A stretch of DNA of 64,000 bases from Paragorgia papillata (Eukaryota; Cnidaria; Anthozoa; Scleralcyonacea; Coralliidae): NCBI GenBank assembly GCA_035771165.1, contig JAWNZC010000261.1:864001-928000 (forward strand), written 5' to 3'. Every line of letters starts with the position of its first letter. Position 1 is the stretch's first letter. The translations under genes and the position numbers were made by a program. Below the pieces are notes generated by a model, which was not told the origin of the DNA, searched no databases, and was given only the letters and a program-made list of their open reading frames with translations. Positions 36,483-49,828 of the stretch are shown one piece after another.

Positions 36483-36650
36483 TGCAGGTTCAACGTCACA
36501 TGATCTTGAATTTGGCGAACAATAACATAAATCTCTGTCACGCCCATTTTCACAGCCCTCTCCCTTTCCAGTGGCTATGAACCAGCCGACGCCAGGGCCT
36601 TTTCGCGCTGCCTCAGGGCAAAAGGCCCTGGGGACGAGGTTGACACTTTG
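36483..36650. repeat. Segment inverted relative to 27,888-28,005, with a hairpin
   Basis: TCACAGCCCTCTCCCTTTCC then AGTGGCTATGAACCAG is the reverse of 27,888-27,923. It is followed by a hairpin, AGGGCCTTTT and AAAAGGCCCT, at 36,594-36,626. Confidence 0.6.
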
Positions 36651-36716
36651 TGGGGAATGGAAGTATAGCTGACGTTTGGCGGCGATCCGCACTTCCGTTT
36701 TCGAGTTATTCGAGAA

Positions 36717-37797
36717 TGAAAGTAGCCTCCTTCGCAGGCGTTCTTTGCGGGCCTCGATATTTTCGTCCCCCATGCACTAACGCCTGCTCAAACGAGCAAC
36801 ACATTCCGTTCCGAGAAATTGACCAATCAGAGATAGGCTCCTAAAATCTGGGCGGCTGACCTTCACCTTGGCCATATATACAACATGACCGAGCTTGATG
36901 AAAGTTAACCGATCTAAATTCATATGAAAGGGAAGGGTTGGTGTGGTATATTTATAATTATAGTGAAGATGGAGTATTTATATAGGACCGATACAAAGAA
37001 CGCAATATGACTACTGCGACGGATTCGTTGGACAACGAAAGAAAATCTGAATCGGCTAATCCGATACCAACCTTGAGGCTTGAGCTGACCGTTTTAACCA
37101 ATATTTCAAAGACTATTGCTTATACGGTTTAGTAAAAATTTTGCGTGAATAGAATCAGTAAGATGATGTTGTAACTGTGAATCGCGATATGAATACATGC
37201 ATGTGCATGAAATAAAGTTAAAAGCGTCACTGGAATATATGAAGCTGGCCAGACATCCAGGTAAATAATTATTAGCCGCCAGATACATTTCCCGACACTT
37301 GTAGCTTTTTTAAAGCTTTTCGCGCAGATTTATTTACACGACCAGCAAGAACATATTCATAATACCATCCTTCGTAAATTTTGTAAAGCTCTGAGCTATA
37401 GTAAGCGAAATATTAGCTTTCAAGTCAAACTAATTTGGGCAGTCGCTTCAGACACTAGAAGACACCTTAGCTTTGAGCTTTTGTTTACAATCTTAAATTT
37501 CTCTTACGCTCTTACGCTCTTACCCTCTACACTAACTTTCACGCTTATTTGTTTGCATGGGCAGCAAGAACATAGTCAAAACAGTTTTCTTCGTAAATTT
37601 TGTGAAGTTCTAGGCTAAACTTTTCAAAATATTAGCTTTCGACTAAACAAATTATACATAACAATACCAGCCCAACGGTGTAATTTCATTGGTCCATATA
37701 CACAAAAGGAACGGAATGTGTTGCTCGTTTGAGCAGGCGTTAGTGGGGGACGAAAATATCGAGGCCCGCAAAGAACGCCTGCGAAGGAGGCTAGAAT
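36717..37797. mobile_element. Non-autonomous element with about 105-bp inverted ends
   Basis: Left arm 36,719-36,822 (AGCCTCCTTCGCAGGCGTTC, then TTTGCGGGCCTCGATATTTT) is the reverse of 37,690-37,796. Between the arms is about 870 bp of non-coding DNA. A shortened relative of the end (GCCTGCTCAGGCGTTCACTC) is at 44,592. No transposase. Confidence 0.75.
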
Positions 37798-38144
37798 AAA
37801 AGAGGACACACACACACATAGCAGCATTATTGAATAGATTATATTAGAAAATGTCAAGACCGCCAAATGAGTATACTTTTCAAAGAGAGAACGTACCTTC
37901 AGCAAGCCTAGGCATGGGTAAACCCCTTTGCTGTTAATCACCTACTAGACTGTTTTACTCATCAAGGGGAAACCCCATCCTAGTCAAAATTAGAGTTACG
38001 GTATCCACATCAACAATTTTAGGGAATTCCCCAATATATATGAAGCGACTCGTGTGATTTCTCTATGAGTCATGTAATAGTCCCTATAAGCATCTTTCTG
38101 TAATTCTTACACACTTAAAAGTGCGTTGTAGCAACACACATGAT

Positions 38145-38686
38145 CAGGGGCGGCGTGGCCCACCGGGACACCGGGAAATTTCCTGGTGGGCCCCGATGAT
38201 CTGTATACCTTGTGGGCCCCCAACAATTTGTGACTGGTGGCCCAAATATTTCGGTAGATGCTTAGCTGGTTGGCCAATAATTTTTAACCACTAGTACTGC
38301 AGCATAAGCTAAGGTCTTAGAGAAACGAACAATTCATTTCAAAAAACCTTTAGTATTTCGAAATTTTTTTCCAATTCAACGTTGCCTATGCAGCACATTT
38401 ATTTCATAGTATTTTATAATATTAATCCGTGTATTGAAAATAACAAGACTGCATGCATGCAACTATTGTACACGTTAGATTATAAATATTGTATCGTTGT
38501 TTTTCTGTTTTTAAACTTTTAAAATTTTGCTAAAAGGTGTTGTCGGAACTTCATTTCAGACACCCAAATTTCAAAAATTTTCCGGGGGAGTATGCCGGCA
38601 GTTCTAAATTCTTATGATGATGACCCCTGAAAGTGGGCCCTAGAATGTGATTTCCCGGGCCCTATTTCAGAGCCACGCCGCCACTG
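38145..38686. mobile_element. hAT MITE with perfect 8-bp target duplication
   Basis: CACATGAT at 38,137-38,144 and 38,687-38,694 is the target duplication. Ends are CAGGGGCGGCGTGGCCCACC and, reversed, CAGTGGCGGCGTGGCTCTGA. 542 bp, non-coding, and rich in GGGCCC-type runs near the ends. A textbook hAT non-autonomous insertion. Confidence 0.95.
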
Positions 38687-39238
38687 CACATGATGATTGT
38701 GTGTACTTTTTGCGACAAAAAAATGTGTGTAGTAACAGCACACCTATTTTAAGAGGGTATGTTCTTCCTGTAATTCCTTATAAGGTGGTACTGATACGCA
38801 AGCTAAATGGAAATCCAGCTTTATATTTATATTTATTAAGGCCCGTTTTAAGCGTCGCACTTTTGGCCTTCTGCTATGTCGAAACAGAAGTGGTAGTGCG
38901 AAGCCAATCTTATCTAATAAATTCGACAGGTTGGTCACCGTTCGCGCGGCAGAGGTTACGTCAAATTCAATTCATAAACTATGACATAGTTAAAAAAATC
39001 TCCAATTTCAATTTCTTATTCCTTTTCTGTTCCTTGGCGTTCTATTCCATCTCGAGGCAGTCAAGAAGAGTTTATCAGGGTACTATAGTTTTCTCCTATA
39101 CTAGTAACACTGGACAAATGAAGGATCTCGAGGAAGGACAGTTAATAGATACGACTTATAGAGTTCAGTATAAATGTTAGTGTTTGAATTACATTAAACG
39201 TTTGAAACAGCAGTCGCATTCAGTTGCATCTCATTGGC

Positions 39239-39462
39239 AATTGAACACACGACTTTCGAATCTCAGTTCTGAATCGGGATAAAACTCATTTCAATTCATA
39301 ACATCAGGCAAGGACTGATAGTAATCATTTGCATTGCATTTAAGTTCCGAACTCAATTATACGGGGACCTCAGCTAGATGTTATGAACTGAAATGAGTTT
39401 TATCCCGACCCAGAACGCGTCATACTGATGGGCAGTTGAGATTCGAAATTCGTGTATTGAAT
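39239..39462. mobile_element. Foldback MITE with about 80-bp arms
   Basis: ACTTTCGAATCTCAG and GATAAAACTCATTTCAATTC on the left pair with GAACTGAAATGAGTTTTATC and GAGATTCGAAATT on the right. Non-coding. Confidence 0.8.
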
Positions 39463-39539
39463 CTAGGAAACTAGGCAAATTTGGTAAGACCGTTATAGCT
39501 AACTGATAACAGCCAAGTGAAGTTAAGCCGCTGCTACAG

Positions 39540-39790
39540 TGTTACACGCGATGCAACGATTTGTGCGGAAACCTGTGTGGCAACGCTATTGCGAGACAGG
39601 TTTCAAGACAGCTTGGAAGGTGTAACACCCCCAGGTTTTATGAATTTGTGTTGCTCGGCTTTCTATTGCGAGACAGGTTTCAGAAACCATTGCGCGAAGT
39701 GAAGTGCATCCTACTTTGATAAAACCTGCCTCGCAATGCAAAGCGGCACAGTTCATAAACAAGAGAGTGTTGCAACCTGTCTTGAAACTA
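39540..39790. repeat. Keyword repeat GCGAGACAGGTTTC / AACCTGTCTTG
   Basis: TTGCGAGACAGGTTTCA occurs twice directly (about 39,590 and 39,666), and reversed forms (AAACCTGCCTCGCAATGCA, CAACCTGTCTTGAAAC) follow. Likely a foldback element of the same style as those at 7,938 and 49,440. Confidence 0.55.
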
Positions 39791-40142
39791 GCCTGCGTAG
39801 CCGGTATCTTGACAGTAACCTGTTTTGCACATGCGAGGTTTCACGAATAATTACGTCGTGTATACTAAAGAATCGTATAATAGCGGCTTTAAAAGCGACA
39901 GGTCCGCCGTAGCTATTGCCTATACAACATGTGATCTAGATGGATTTCAGAACCAAGCCGACTACTTTGTTCTCTTCGAGCAACGATGTACTTGACTAAA
40001 CACATTGCATACGTCTGTGATTTTGAAATAAGTGATTGCGCATGCATTTGCTGTTAATCTCTCTTATACTGATCCAACCCCAATTTCAAACCTTTGTTCG
40101 CGCTATAACTAAACCAGACTTGTTTTAAGGTCAATGCCAATG

Positions 40143-40382
40143 CATTCGATGACTAGTGAAGTTTTTGGTTGATTGTCTTTAGTTTGGGGGAAACCCCGAT
40201 GATTAAACTTTGGGGGAATCCCCTTCTTATATGCCTCTCCTCGCATAAATTATTTCCTTCAGTGCTTCTGACTGGGTCATCAATACCGCTGCATATAAGA
40301 AAGGAATTCCCCCAAAGTTAATCATCGGGGTTTCCCCAAACTAAAGACAATCAAACAAAAACTTGACTAGTCATCGAATTGC
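40143..40382. mobile_element. Foldback MITE with about 95-bp arms
   Basis: The left arm, ATTCGATGACTAGT to TTTGGGGGAAACCCCGATGA, pairs with the right arm, TCATCGGGGTTTCCCCAAAC to GACTAGTCATCGAAT. A G-run and C-run pair within each arm gives a second small hairpin. Confidence 0.85.
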
Positions 40383-40398
40383 GTCAGGGCGCTTATGT

Positions 40399-41215
40399 AT
40401 CACTGTAAAATGAGAAACCATGAAATTCCTGTGAAATTTTTAATGCAAAAACCACAGCATTTCCATGGCTTTTTAAGGAGTTTATTATGATCAAAGTTAA
40501 TGGAGTTTTGATGTTGTAATAACATGAAAATATCATGAAAAACCCATGAAATAACCATGAATTTCTTCGAACTAATGGCCCATGAACTGTGCCAAAATCA
40601 CTGAGGGATCAATGGATTTCCCCTAAAAATGCCATTAATTATTTTTGGGAATTTTCATGTGTAATTTTTCATCATATGAAAAAGCCATGAAACAGAAATA
40701 TCAAAAATTTCATGGTTACTGAAATTAACGAGTATTTCATGGAGTGAAACAAATTCATGACCCATTAACACCCCGTTAATTCGAATTTTTTAATGGCCCA
40801 TGAAAGTTTTCAGGATATTTTCATGGTATATTCACGATATTTTATGGTTCATAAGAATTATTTTAATGGTCCATGAAATCTGCGCTGTTAAACTATTCTC
40901 TTATTTACATGGTACAAGAAAGTTAAACCAAATAAACCATGAAAATAGCATTAAAAAACATGAATAATATATCCAGAAGCGAATATTTTTTCATGGCCTT
41001 TTCCCCATGTTTTCACGACTATTAAAAATTTTCATTAGCGTTTCACCATATTTTCATGGCCTTTTACAACAGATATGGTTTCAAAATATTTTCACGACCA
41101 TTTTCCCATGTCTTATGGCTTGTCACCATAATTTCATGGGCTTTTCACCATGTTTGCATGGCTTTTTGCAGCATATTTTTATTGCCTTTTTACCGTGTTT
41201 TCATGGCCGTAGAGA
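40399..41215. repeat. Element saturated with CCATGAAA / TTTCATGG
   Basis: More than thirty CATGA or TCATG words in about 800 bp, in direct orientation in the left half and mainly reversed in the right half. The left end TATCACTGTAAAATGAG resembles the TACACTGTAAA ends of the element at 50,182. The right end is not resolved. Frames through it are chance. Confidence 0.7.
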
Positions 41216-41417
41216 CAAAATAATTAGAAATGTTTGAAAATCTGGAACTGATTATCAATTTTTTTTTCTTTAATTTTTTACAATCTCAAGTGACATGAAC
41301 AAAAATAGCGTTGTACGTATATTTGAAACGTATGTTCATTTTATTTGAATAACAATAACATATTTGAATATTTCAACTCTACAAAAAACATGTACAGAAC
41401 ATGTACAAAACATTTCT

Positions 41418-44400
41418 CTACGAAAACATGTATTGTTCATTATACTCTTGAAAACATTTTTTTATCCCTTCCTCATTGGTCACTACGAATAGATTACCAT
41501 CTTTTTCGACTTTAGGGCTTGAGTAAAAAATATATTCATTACTTACATTGTCGGTATCTTTCTGCTTTGGCTGCTTATAAATGTTACCTTTCACTTTTTT
41601 TAGAAAATTAATACTCGCGGATTTTTCTGCAATATCTACTGCCATAATTTCCCCTACATAGTAGGCACCATCGTACGCTACAACCACCCACTGGCCAACG
41701 TTTAAAGATTCACCATCATAACCCTGCAATAAAATAACCATTTCAAATAGATTCAGATAAAGATATTGTAACTGCATTATGTACAAAACTAAATATTTTA
41801 ACCATTTAATGTTTTCATGTCCCCTACAAAAAACGTAAACAAGAAAATATTACCTTTATCGATGAAGACGTCCGAGGGTCCTTTTGCTCCTTGCCCAGCT
41901 GCTCAACAGTCTTAATATCTGGAAAATGTTAAACCACAGTTAGGATTGAGAATAAGCTCTAAATAGATTTAAAATACTACTTTAATTGTACTGTTAGTCA
42001 TCATAGGCCTAATAACCGGGTGGCTGCGAGGTGTGTGTTTTAAAATTAACTGAAATCAAATATTTCCCATGACACGCAGACCAAGCAATTTTTACCTTTG
42101 AGCAATATAGACAAATATGGCAAACGCTTGTTTATACCCAATTAACAATTTTGGATAAATCACATGCCAGCTAGTAGATTACGGAAGGTATTTATTAGCG
42201 ATACTTTTAGATTAACAGTCTTAATGTATAATAAAACACTCATATTCCAGGATATAATATTGTTCTAAGTTTACTTGAAATATATCTAATTCTTATTTTA
42301 TTATATGGATGGAGGTACTTTACTAGGAACTAAAACACCGATGGAATATACAGTATACTGTGATTCATTTAATAAGCCTGGTCTAGGGACCTTATTTGCC
42401 TGTTATTAAACGATATTTTTCACTGTGAGTTTGGGTCGAGCAAGCATGGCAGCAGCTTTCATATATAAGATTTGAAGACAAGAATTTGACAAGGGTTAGA
42501 CACTTTTTAAGCATATGATAGGTTGGAAATACTTATAAACAAATTCAAGAATCAAGTAAGACCAATTAACGATTTATTGTGAACACTGATCATGTGCTTC
42601 ATTAATGACCCGAGGCTGAGTGATTGTCGAGTCCAGCCTCACTTATCTTGCAATATTAGGCTGTGCCTGTCCAAATTAAAAACATCATATTATAGGGTAC
42701 TACACTCTTTTCGTGCTGTGGAGATCATTTCTATGCAATTATCAGGGTATAATAGCTAGCTATCTGAAATTTTTATACGCTACTCGCTGTCTATTCGTCG
42801 ACACATATCGAATAGCGTGTGTGAAAAATGCTGGTTTAAAGAGAGCAAATTAAAACGTCTTTATAAGTAATTAGGATCTACAAAATTTTGATTTTTGATT
42901 ACCTTTTGTCTTCTGCGAACGTTTTTCAGTGTTCTAAAACGAGCACGAAATAAAATTAGTAAGGCACGAAATAATTATATATATGTAGCCTGTATAGTAA
43001 ATCACATTCGAAATGTAGCAATGATTATAATTACTTAGCTTGAGAAAATAAAATGAATAGCTATTACTTTTAAAAAGGAATGTTTTCTATGTCGCGTAAC
43101 GTGGGCTCAAGACTGACAACTGCTGATTAACAATAAGTATGAAATTTAATAATTTATCGACATGTTTCTCAATCCCCAAATGCATCCGTAAAGTATGTTC
43201 ATTATATTACAGTAGCTAAACATTATCGTGACTAGTAAGCAAGAACAAAAATTATCTTCTAGTAAGCAAGGCTGTAAAGTAAAAAAGAAATAAAGAGGTT
43301 GGAGTAGCTAATCAAAACGAGAATTCTGTTTAAACTCCTGTCTTTAAGGCAAATATGGCGGATAATCCCACTGCGCATGTTCAGAAAAAATATTTTCAGC
43401 AAAGAAAATTTGTACGCAGTTATTTTGGAGGTAACTATACCTCTTTTTACCTTGTATTTTCTTTTTAGCGAACCAGCAACTCCAAGCTTGCTTGTTTTCC
43501 AGACAAGATTTCATTAACCTATATTCGCATTTTATAACACATTAAATTACATCAATGAAGACATATGTAAAGCCCCTGTCACATTTGTACGAATTGAGAT
43601 AGTTCGACATGAAAATCTTGGGCAATCACAGGTTTAACTAAAGATAGTTAAAACTTTCGTACGCGTATCCCGATCTACCAATAATACACTAGAATGGTAA
43701 CGAATTTACTACGGATATACATGATTCCCAATAATTTCATTTCGTACAAAAAATCGATATGATAGAGGCCGGCTTAAGCCTTAATACTGTATAAATGATA
43801 GAGGCCTAATACTGTATAAAACTAATAAGCAATTATTTATTAAGTACCGTGACTGCATTGAGGGTTGTGTTTCCTTCTGATGTAGCTGATAGTAAAGATA
43901 TCTCTTCATCACTTATGAAATGATTGGCCTTTAACTGAACCATAGAATACATATCTATAGAAACAACAAGACAAATAACCGTCAAACGTAAAATATGAGC
44001 CAGTTCGGAGTTTCCATGACTGCGTATCAAAGTTACGCGTCAGGAGCAGCATGGGATAAAAAGGTTTGTCGTAATTATAACATATTGCATGGCATTCGGA
44101 ATAAGTTACGGAATAAAATTGCGTGACGTTGTTTTCGCGTAAAAGTAAAATGAACGTCTTCCTGTGGAAATTTCAATAAAAATTAACATCCATACCTGGG
44201 ATTTTCAAACTTTTCTCGAGAAATTACTTTATTTTCAAGCCATCCCACTGCACCATGAAATTTCCTTGCCTGGAAAATCTAATATGAATTTCCCTGACAG
44301 GGGTGCAGTTATTAACCGGAATACCCTGCACGTTTCTGCAGTCTGCACGTTTCTGCAGTTTGTAAAAAATAGGTACGCAACGCGTACATGTGTCTGCTGA

Positions 44401-47400
44401 TATTTGAGCAGAGCAATGTGAGACAATCCAAATAGTGAAATAAAAGTAGCGTGCTGCGTAGGTAGCGTTGAAACAACAATCGAAATATAGTAAGGTTATA
44501 CTATATTTTGATTAATGTGAGATAAGTAAATTCATTGGACAATGCAAGTTAAAATATGAAACCAACATAGAAACGCAACTATTGTATAACAAGACGCCTG
44601 CTCAGGCGTTCACTCGGGCTACTGATTTCTGAAAGCTTGGCGTAGCCTGTGCGTACTTTAGCAAGACTATATGGCAATGGCAATTAATGCATAATTGCAT
44701 ATATTTTGACAAATAGAATCTATGGTCTTATACGAACTGCAGCATTGCAGGAAGCGCAGGTTTGCTAATGTACATGTATTAAAACAACAAGGCCGTTTTT
44801 CTGAAAATTAAACAACGGATCTAATATATTAGTAGACAAAACCTATAGCGTCGGATTCGGCAGATTCAAGCGATCATTTTGAAATGATTGGTTCGGCGTC
44901 ATTCGCCTGTGGACGTGAGTAAAATTGGTCGCAAAAAAATGTCGGAAGAAAATAAATGTCGTGTCTGACTAAAAATGTCGTGAAGAAAATGTCATGGAAT
45001 TTCATTCCGCAACTCATTCCGCGCATTCAATTCCGCCTTTTGCATTCACTGCGACTGACGGCCCCGAATGAAAAACTGTCGAATCATGTTGTAAATATAA
45101 ATATTAATCCGATTTAATGTTTTAATTGCAAGTAGGACTTAATTAAACATAGGAAATAGACGGCTAGCAATAAATTAATTACCATCTTTATCTTTTCCAT
45201 TGTTTGGACCAAGGTAGACAGCTGTAGCGACTTTCATTTCCTTTAAATTTGTTTTGAAAACATTGACCTCTTCCCTAAATGATAAAAATAAGCACAGTAC
45301 TAACTGAATGCAACAGTAAAACAGTGAGACAGCCAGTAAGATAAGTGACCATCATTTACATAGTGTTTACATTAAAAATAATCATTTCCATTTAACATAC
45401 CCATGTGCAAATGGCAGCATCAATGTCTTATCATTATTAGCGGATGTTTTATCAGTGATGTCTTTTTCAGTGTTCTTGCTGCAATATACATTGGAATAGA
45501 ACAATGAAGGGCTCATATTATCGATGGAAAAATTATTAATATACTAAAAAATAAAATACTAAAAGAAATACCAAAAAACGAAACCAAACATAACTGTATA
45601 TTATGTGAATTTGAGTGCATTGCCAAGGGTGATTTCTTTAAAACTTGAAATTTCCCCACATGCCGTGCATGTGCTTGCATGTATCATTACCCCGGCAGGG
45701 TTTTGGCCCCAGAGAGCCAAAACCCGAGGAGGCATATATAGAAGTCCCCGCGTATATAAGGTCGATATACGGGAGAAGATTTCGGTTTGCTTATCTAAGG
45801 CCGCAAAGGGTTATTGGGTAATAGCCGGAAGTAGTATCGGGAAGGAAAGCTGAGAACAGAATTGTGGGATCCCTTGCAGTTTTGCGTGAACAAGCTGGAG
45901 CCCGACACTCAGCCTGTGTTGATATAGAAACTGCATAAAGGTATAGGGTAAATGTCATGAATATCAATTGAAGTAAACAAAGCTTTTACAGTTTATAGAA
46001 GTGGTCAGCCAGCCAGCTAAGAGCTAACCTGAGGACAAATTTGAAGGCCAACTATACCACGAGAATTCCGTCAGGAACATCAACCTCAAATTCGACGTAT
46101 CAGATACTATTATCGACATACTGTATTTTGTGAAATACTTATCGCGCGGCGCCGTAATACGATATTATATACGTTAAACATACAATTTCGCGTCGTTTAG
46201 ACAACGCCAGCTTGTGACGCCGTGTCAATGCTTTGCTTGAAACTAGCTTAACGTAATATAATGAAATTGGTTTCAGTCTCAACGACGTTTGCTTTATGAC
46301 TCTCAAACACATCAAAATCACACATGCACAAATCGCGAACTGTTTCAGTCCTGAAGAATTTATTTCAAAAGTATTATTTTGGTCGTTTTATGCCTTTTCT
46401 GTCATGCTTTTCTTAAGCTCCATATTAATAACACTCGCGTCCCTGTTGTATCGGATAACATTCTGCTCGACCTTGTATATCCGATGCAACACGGCCGCTC
46501 ATGTTGTATATATTACTTAAAAGTTAGAATAGTTGGTAAGGGCAAAGCCTGATGTCTTTCACAGATTTCTATATCAGCAGAACATCAGCTTGCGGGGGCA
46601 GATTTAGTGTCAACTATTACTAGTGTTATATATAGACACATGCGACGATTTTCGATTAGTTAAATATGATAATATCAGTTTGAAAGAATAGATAACAATA
46701 CTCACCTCGAGAGACTTGGATGTTGACCTTTGGAAATTTTGCTTTCTTTTTGTAAGTAATATGTAATGGATTTTTCTTTTGACATTTGACCGGCGGTGGC
46801 TACAGGATTCTCAATCTCATTCCTGCAGTTTTAAGATACATCAATACTATAACATGATTTAAACCTATTATAGCTGTCACACTTGTCATTTATAGATTCT
46901 TAATACTTTTATATATATTAAGACTTTTTATCGTTGCAAGGCCAGCATAATTTGCGTTTACTTGCTTCTTTTGTGAATTAAATAAATCACTAATTTGCAC
47001 GCGACACGTTTTTTAATTTCTTTAATTTGTTTCCTAATTTTATTTTTGCCATAAGTTCTGTGGTTTACATTAATTTACTAAATGAAAAACTATAAACAGA
47101 ATTAATACTGTAGCTTACCCAATCTTTATCTTCCCCTTTCTCTTTCCCTGTTTTAGGTCATTTGCATATTTGCTTTTGTTTTGTAGTGCCTGACCAAGGC
47201 GCACTCTAATATCAGTCTTATAGGGTGCCAGTTGTGGAGCAGATGTAAAAACCTGTATAAATTGAATGAACTTGTGTAAGCAGTCTACTATAAAAGTAAT
47301 ATCTATTTTATAGAGGGAACCGACTCAACCGAGGTTTTATATGTGTTTTTCATTGAGCAATCAAATGCGTTTTAACAGTTCAATGGTGCTGGTGGACAGC

Positions 47401-49056
47401 CGACGAATAAATATCACTTCTACTGGCCTCTATTAACTTCGCACCGTTGAACCCAGCAAAACGTTAACCCACAGCTTGCACAGAAACACTTTTATTATCT
47501 GTCAGCAGCAAGTTTATTACTAGCTTCTTCAGGCGCGACATGTGACGTGTATGTCGCCACCATGCACTAATTATGTATACGCCGCAGTGGCCAAGCTGCG
47601 CATATGTAACAGAATAACAATAATTAGCGCGCGGCAACTGTATGTCTCTTTGAGTATGGGGAAAATTTGATGGCTGTCTGCTGTTAAGTATATAAAGTGA
47701 CGGAGTTTGTTATGTAGAATGGCTGTGGGATATATCAGGTGTTAAAGACTATTCTGGACTGAACCTTTTTTCTTCTATGGACGAAACATACTTCCTTAAG
47801 GGACGCGATGCCCGCCGGCCAGTTTGCAAATATTCTTATTAACTTTCATCACGTGAAAGGACCATCGAATTCAGGAGTAAAGGAAAGATAACTTATAAAG
47901 GTAACATTTTTATATTAAGTCAGTGAAATTTGTTAGCCTTTATTGAGCATTGCTCTACTAAGGCTGCCCTAAAACCCATGTTTTTTAAGTTAAATTTGAC
48001 GTTTTTTCGTGAATTTCATTTCAGACTCCGGACAGTCTCAATTCAAAACGGATTCACCTGATAGTAAATTAAATATTAATTTCAATTTTATAACTTAATT
48101 TTAATTCTAAACTACTTTCATTACTTACCAATTCAAAGAACACTTGCATTTTCCCATCCGGTATAGATGGAAAAGGATAGGCCTTCGTCCATATCTTTGG
48201 TTGCCGAGCACAATCCCGGAGCAAATTCTACAGTACACATATAGAGTTTAAAACTTTAAATTGACCGAAAAATAAAAATATTTGGAGTGCTTCTCACCTT
48301 AAAATATAGTTGGGCACTGGTGTTTTTAGTATTAGGAGTACTTTTCTGAAGCATATCTCGGGCATCGTATATGGGAGAACATACATCAGGATTTTCCTGT
48401 CAGGATTTAAACACATATGTAATAAATTTCAGTAAAATTTTATAAGGCTCTCCAATTCACAGTAAGGAAACCTGAAATATCAAACTATATGTAACCAATT
48501 CTCTGTAATTTTCGTTGTGAACAATAAATAAAAAAATGTTTTAAAATGGGAGAGGGCTTTGTCAATAGAGGGGCTTAATTAAGACTGACCATGAACACTC
48601 TTTTCTACACTTTTCCCATAAGTATAAATAGGATTAAGACAAGTAAAACGTTTTTTATCTCTTAGAATTTGCCATCGTCCTTACCAGCTCATGACTCCTA
48701 AATTACTACACTGTTTAATCCATTCATAAGCAAGGGCACATCAGAGTCACTTAAGTGTATGAAAAAAAAATACTGTAAAAGTAAAGATGCCATGGAAGTG
48801 GCAGAAAACAATAAGTTTATCAAAAATTTAAAAAGCTGAAAGCACATCTTACTTGCTGAATAACATCATCAGTAGCTTCTGATACTTTTGACTCAGCGCT
48901 GTTTAACAAATTTGCATACAGATTCTTGGCTCCAGTCTTCCATTCCTCTGTTGATTGGCTTAGTACTTTCCGAATTTTAATAATATCCCCTATTTTTAGG
49001 CCTGCTTGGCGCAAATCAACTTCATTTGCTCCTCTTAGGGTATCAATATCATCAAT
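41418..49056 (-). CDS. Uncharacterised multi-exon gene, SAM-domain half at 5' end
   Basis: Exons on the minus strand with GT/AG sites: 48,853-49,056; about 48,298-48,399; 48,129-48,230; 47,119-47,252; 46,707-46,822; 45,398-45,479; 45,182-45,276; 43,848-43,953; possibly 42,903-42,936; 41,854-41,918; last exon 41,418-41,723 with stop. The first visible exon (IDDIDTLRGANEVDLRQAGL, then KIGDIIKIRKVL) looks like the second half of a SAM domain. The exons at 48.3-48.1 kb read SPIYDARDMLQKSTPNT and WTKAYPFPSIPDGKMQVFF. The middle is low-complexity and lysine-rich (KQGKRKGKIKIG). The last exon, SLNVGQWVVVAYDGAYYVGE, with FLKKVKGNIYKQPKQKD, is a small beta-barrel-like unit seen in many uncharacterised invertebrate proteins. 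5' exons lie upstream. Function unknown. The introns hold TATA-bearing repeat remnants. Confidence 0.65.
44592..44640. repeat. Fragment of the GCCTGC..GGCGTT element end
   Basis: GCCTGCTCAGGCGTTCACTC, a short relative of the arm at 36,719 and 37,796, located in an intron. Confidence 0.4.
45690..45960. other. TATA-bearing GC-richer intron segment
   Basis: GGCATATATAGAAG and GCGTATATAAGG occur within a locally GC-rich block that begins with a TTTTGGCCCC..GCCAAAAC hairpin (about 45,702-45,723). It resembles a promoter from a retroelement, but no partner LTR or coding region is present. Confidence 0.3.
47500..47790. other. LTR-like promoter segment in intron
   Basis: GC-richer block with AGTATATAAAGTGACGG near 47,687 and a possible polyadenylation region downstream. 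It could be a solo LTR, but no duplicated flank or primer-binding site was found. Confidence 0.25.
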
Positions 49057-49139
49057 CTATGTCAAAATAGACCAAGCATTCTGCAGAGTTAAACTTTGTA
49101 TCACAGTACAGCAATTACATGTATTTGTAAAAGTTTAAG

Positions 49140-49438
49140 TCTTCTTTACCATTGTTCTATTCATAGCAACGAAAATACACCTTCCTAATGTACTTTTCCC
49201 CTACACTATATTTTTGTTGGGTTCTATAAATATCAAAATATCAAATATCAAAATTATTGAGATCCCTTTCTCATGTTTTCTTCGGTGAAATTTTTTCAAA
49301 CTTTGTAAACTTTAAGGTAACCATAAAACGCAAAAAATTGCCTATTTGTAAACAAATCGTCGGAGCAGAATTTTTTTATGTTTAAAACATGATCTTTTGA
49401 AAATTAAAAAATGACTCCTACAATTTTTTTAAAGCCTC
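49140..49438. other. Intergenic or intronic AT-rich DNA, no feature
   Basis: No exon or repeat structure recognised. Confidence 0.4.
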
Positions 49439-49439
49439 T

Positions 49440-49828
49440 TACACACCTAAAAATCTCACAGGCTATAACATGGTTGTTGGCTCAACAACCCATGAACAGC
49501 ACTGCTAACATGCTAGAACAGGATTGGTGAAGTAACAGCATTGTTCATGCATGTTTCAACATGTTGTTACAGCTTGGAGAATCGACAAGGCTTGTTCATG
49601 CATGTCACAACAAGCAAAAGCTAGCTTGATAAAACAACCAAGTTCATGGTTGTTGTATCATGACTGTTCAATCTTGTTGTTTCATCATGCCCGAACAACA
49701 TGTTGTATCATGCATGAACAACATTGTTGATTCATCATGATAGTTTTAGGTTGTTCAAACAGGCATGAACAACGTTGTTCGTTCGACAACATTGTTCATG
49801 CCTGTTGCGAGTGTTCGTATTTTTAGCG
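49440..49828. repeat. Foldback element saturated with CAACA/TGTTG and CATGAACAA
   Basis: About 390 bp in which CAACA, TGTTG and TGAACAA words alternate in both directions. Left end ACACACCTAAAAATCTCACA; the right end reversed has CTAAAAATACGAACACTCGC. The left 20 bp differ at only one position from the right end (reversed) of the element at 58,108-58,455. Confidence 0.8.

Noticed and set aside
38647..39180. 177-codon plus-strand open frame
   Set aside because: It begins inside the hAT MITE right end and crosses its target duplication; no family features or splice context support it.
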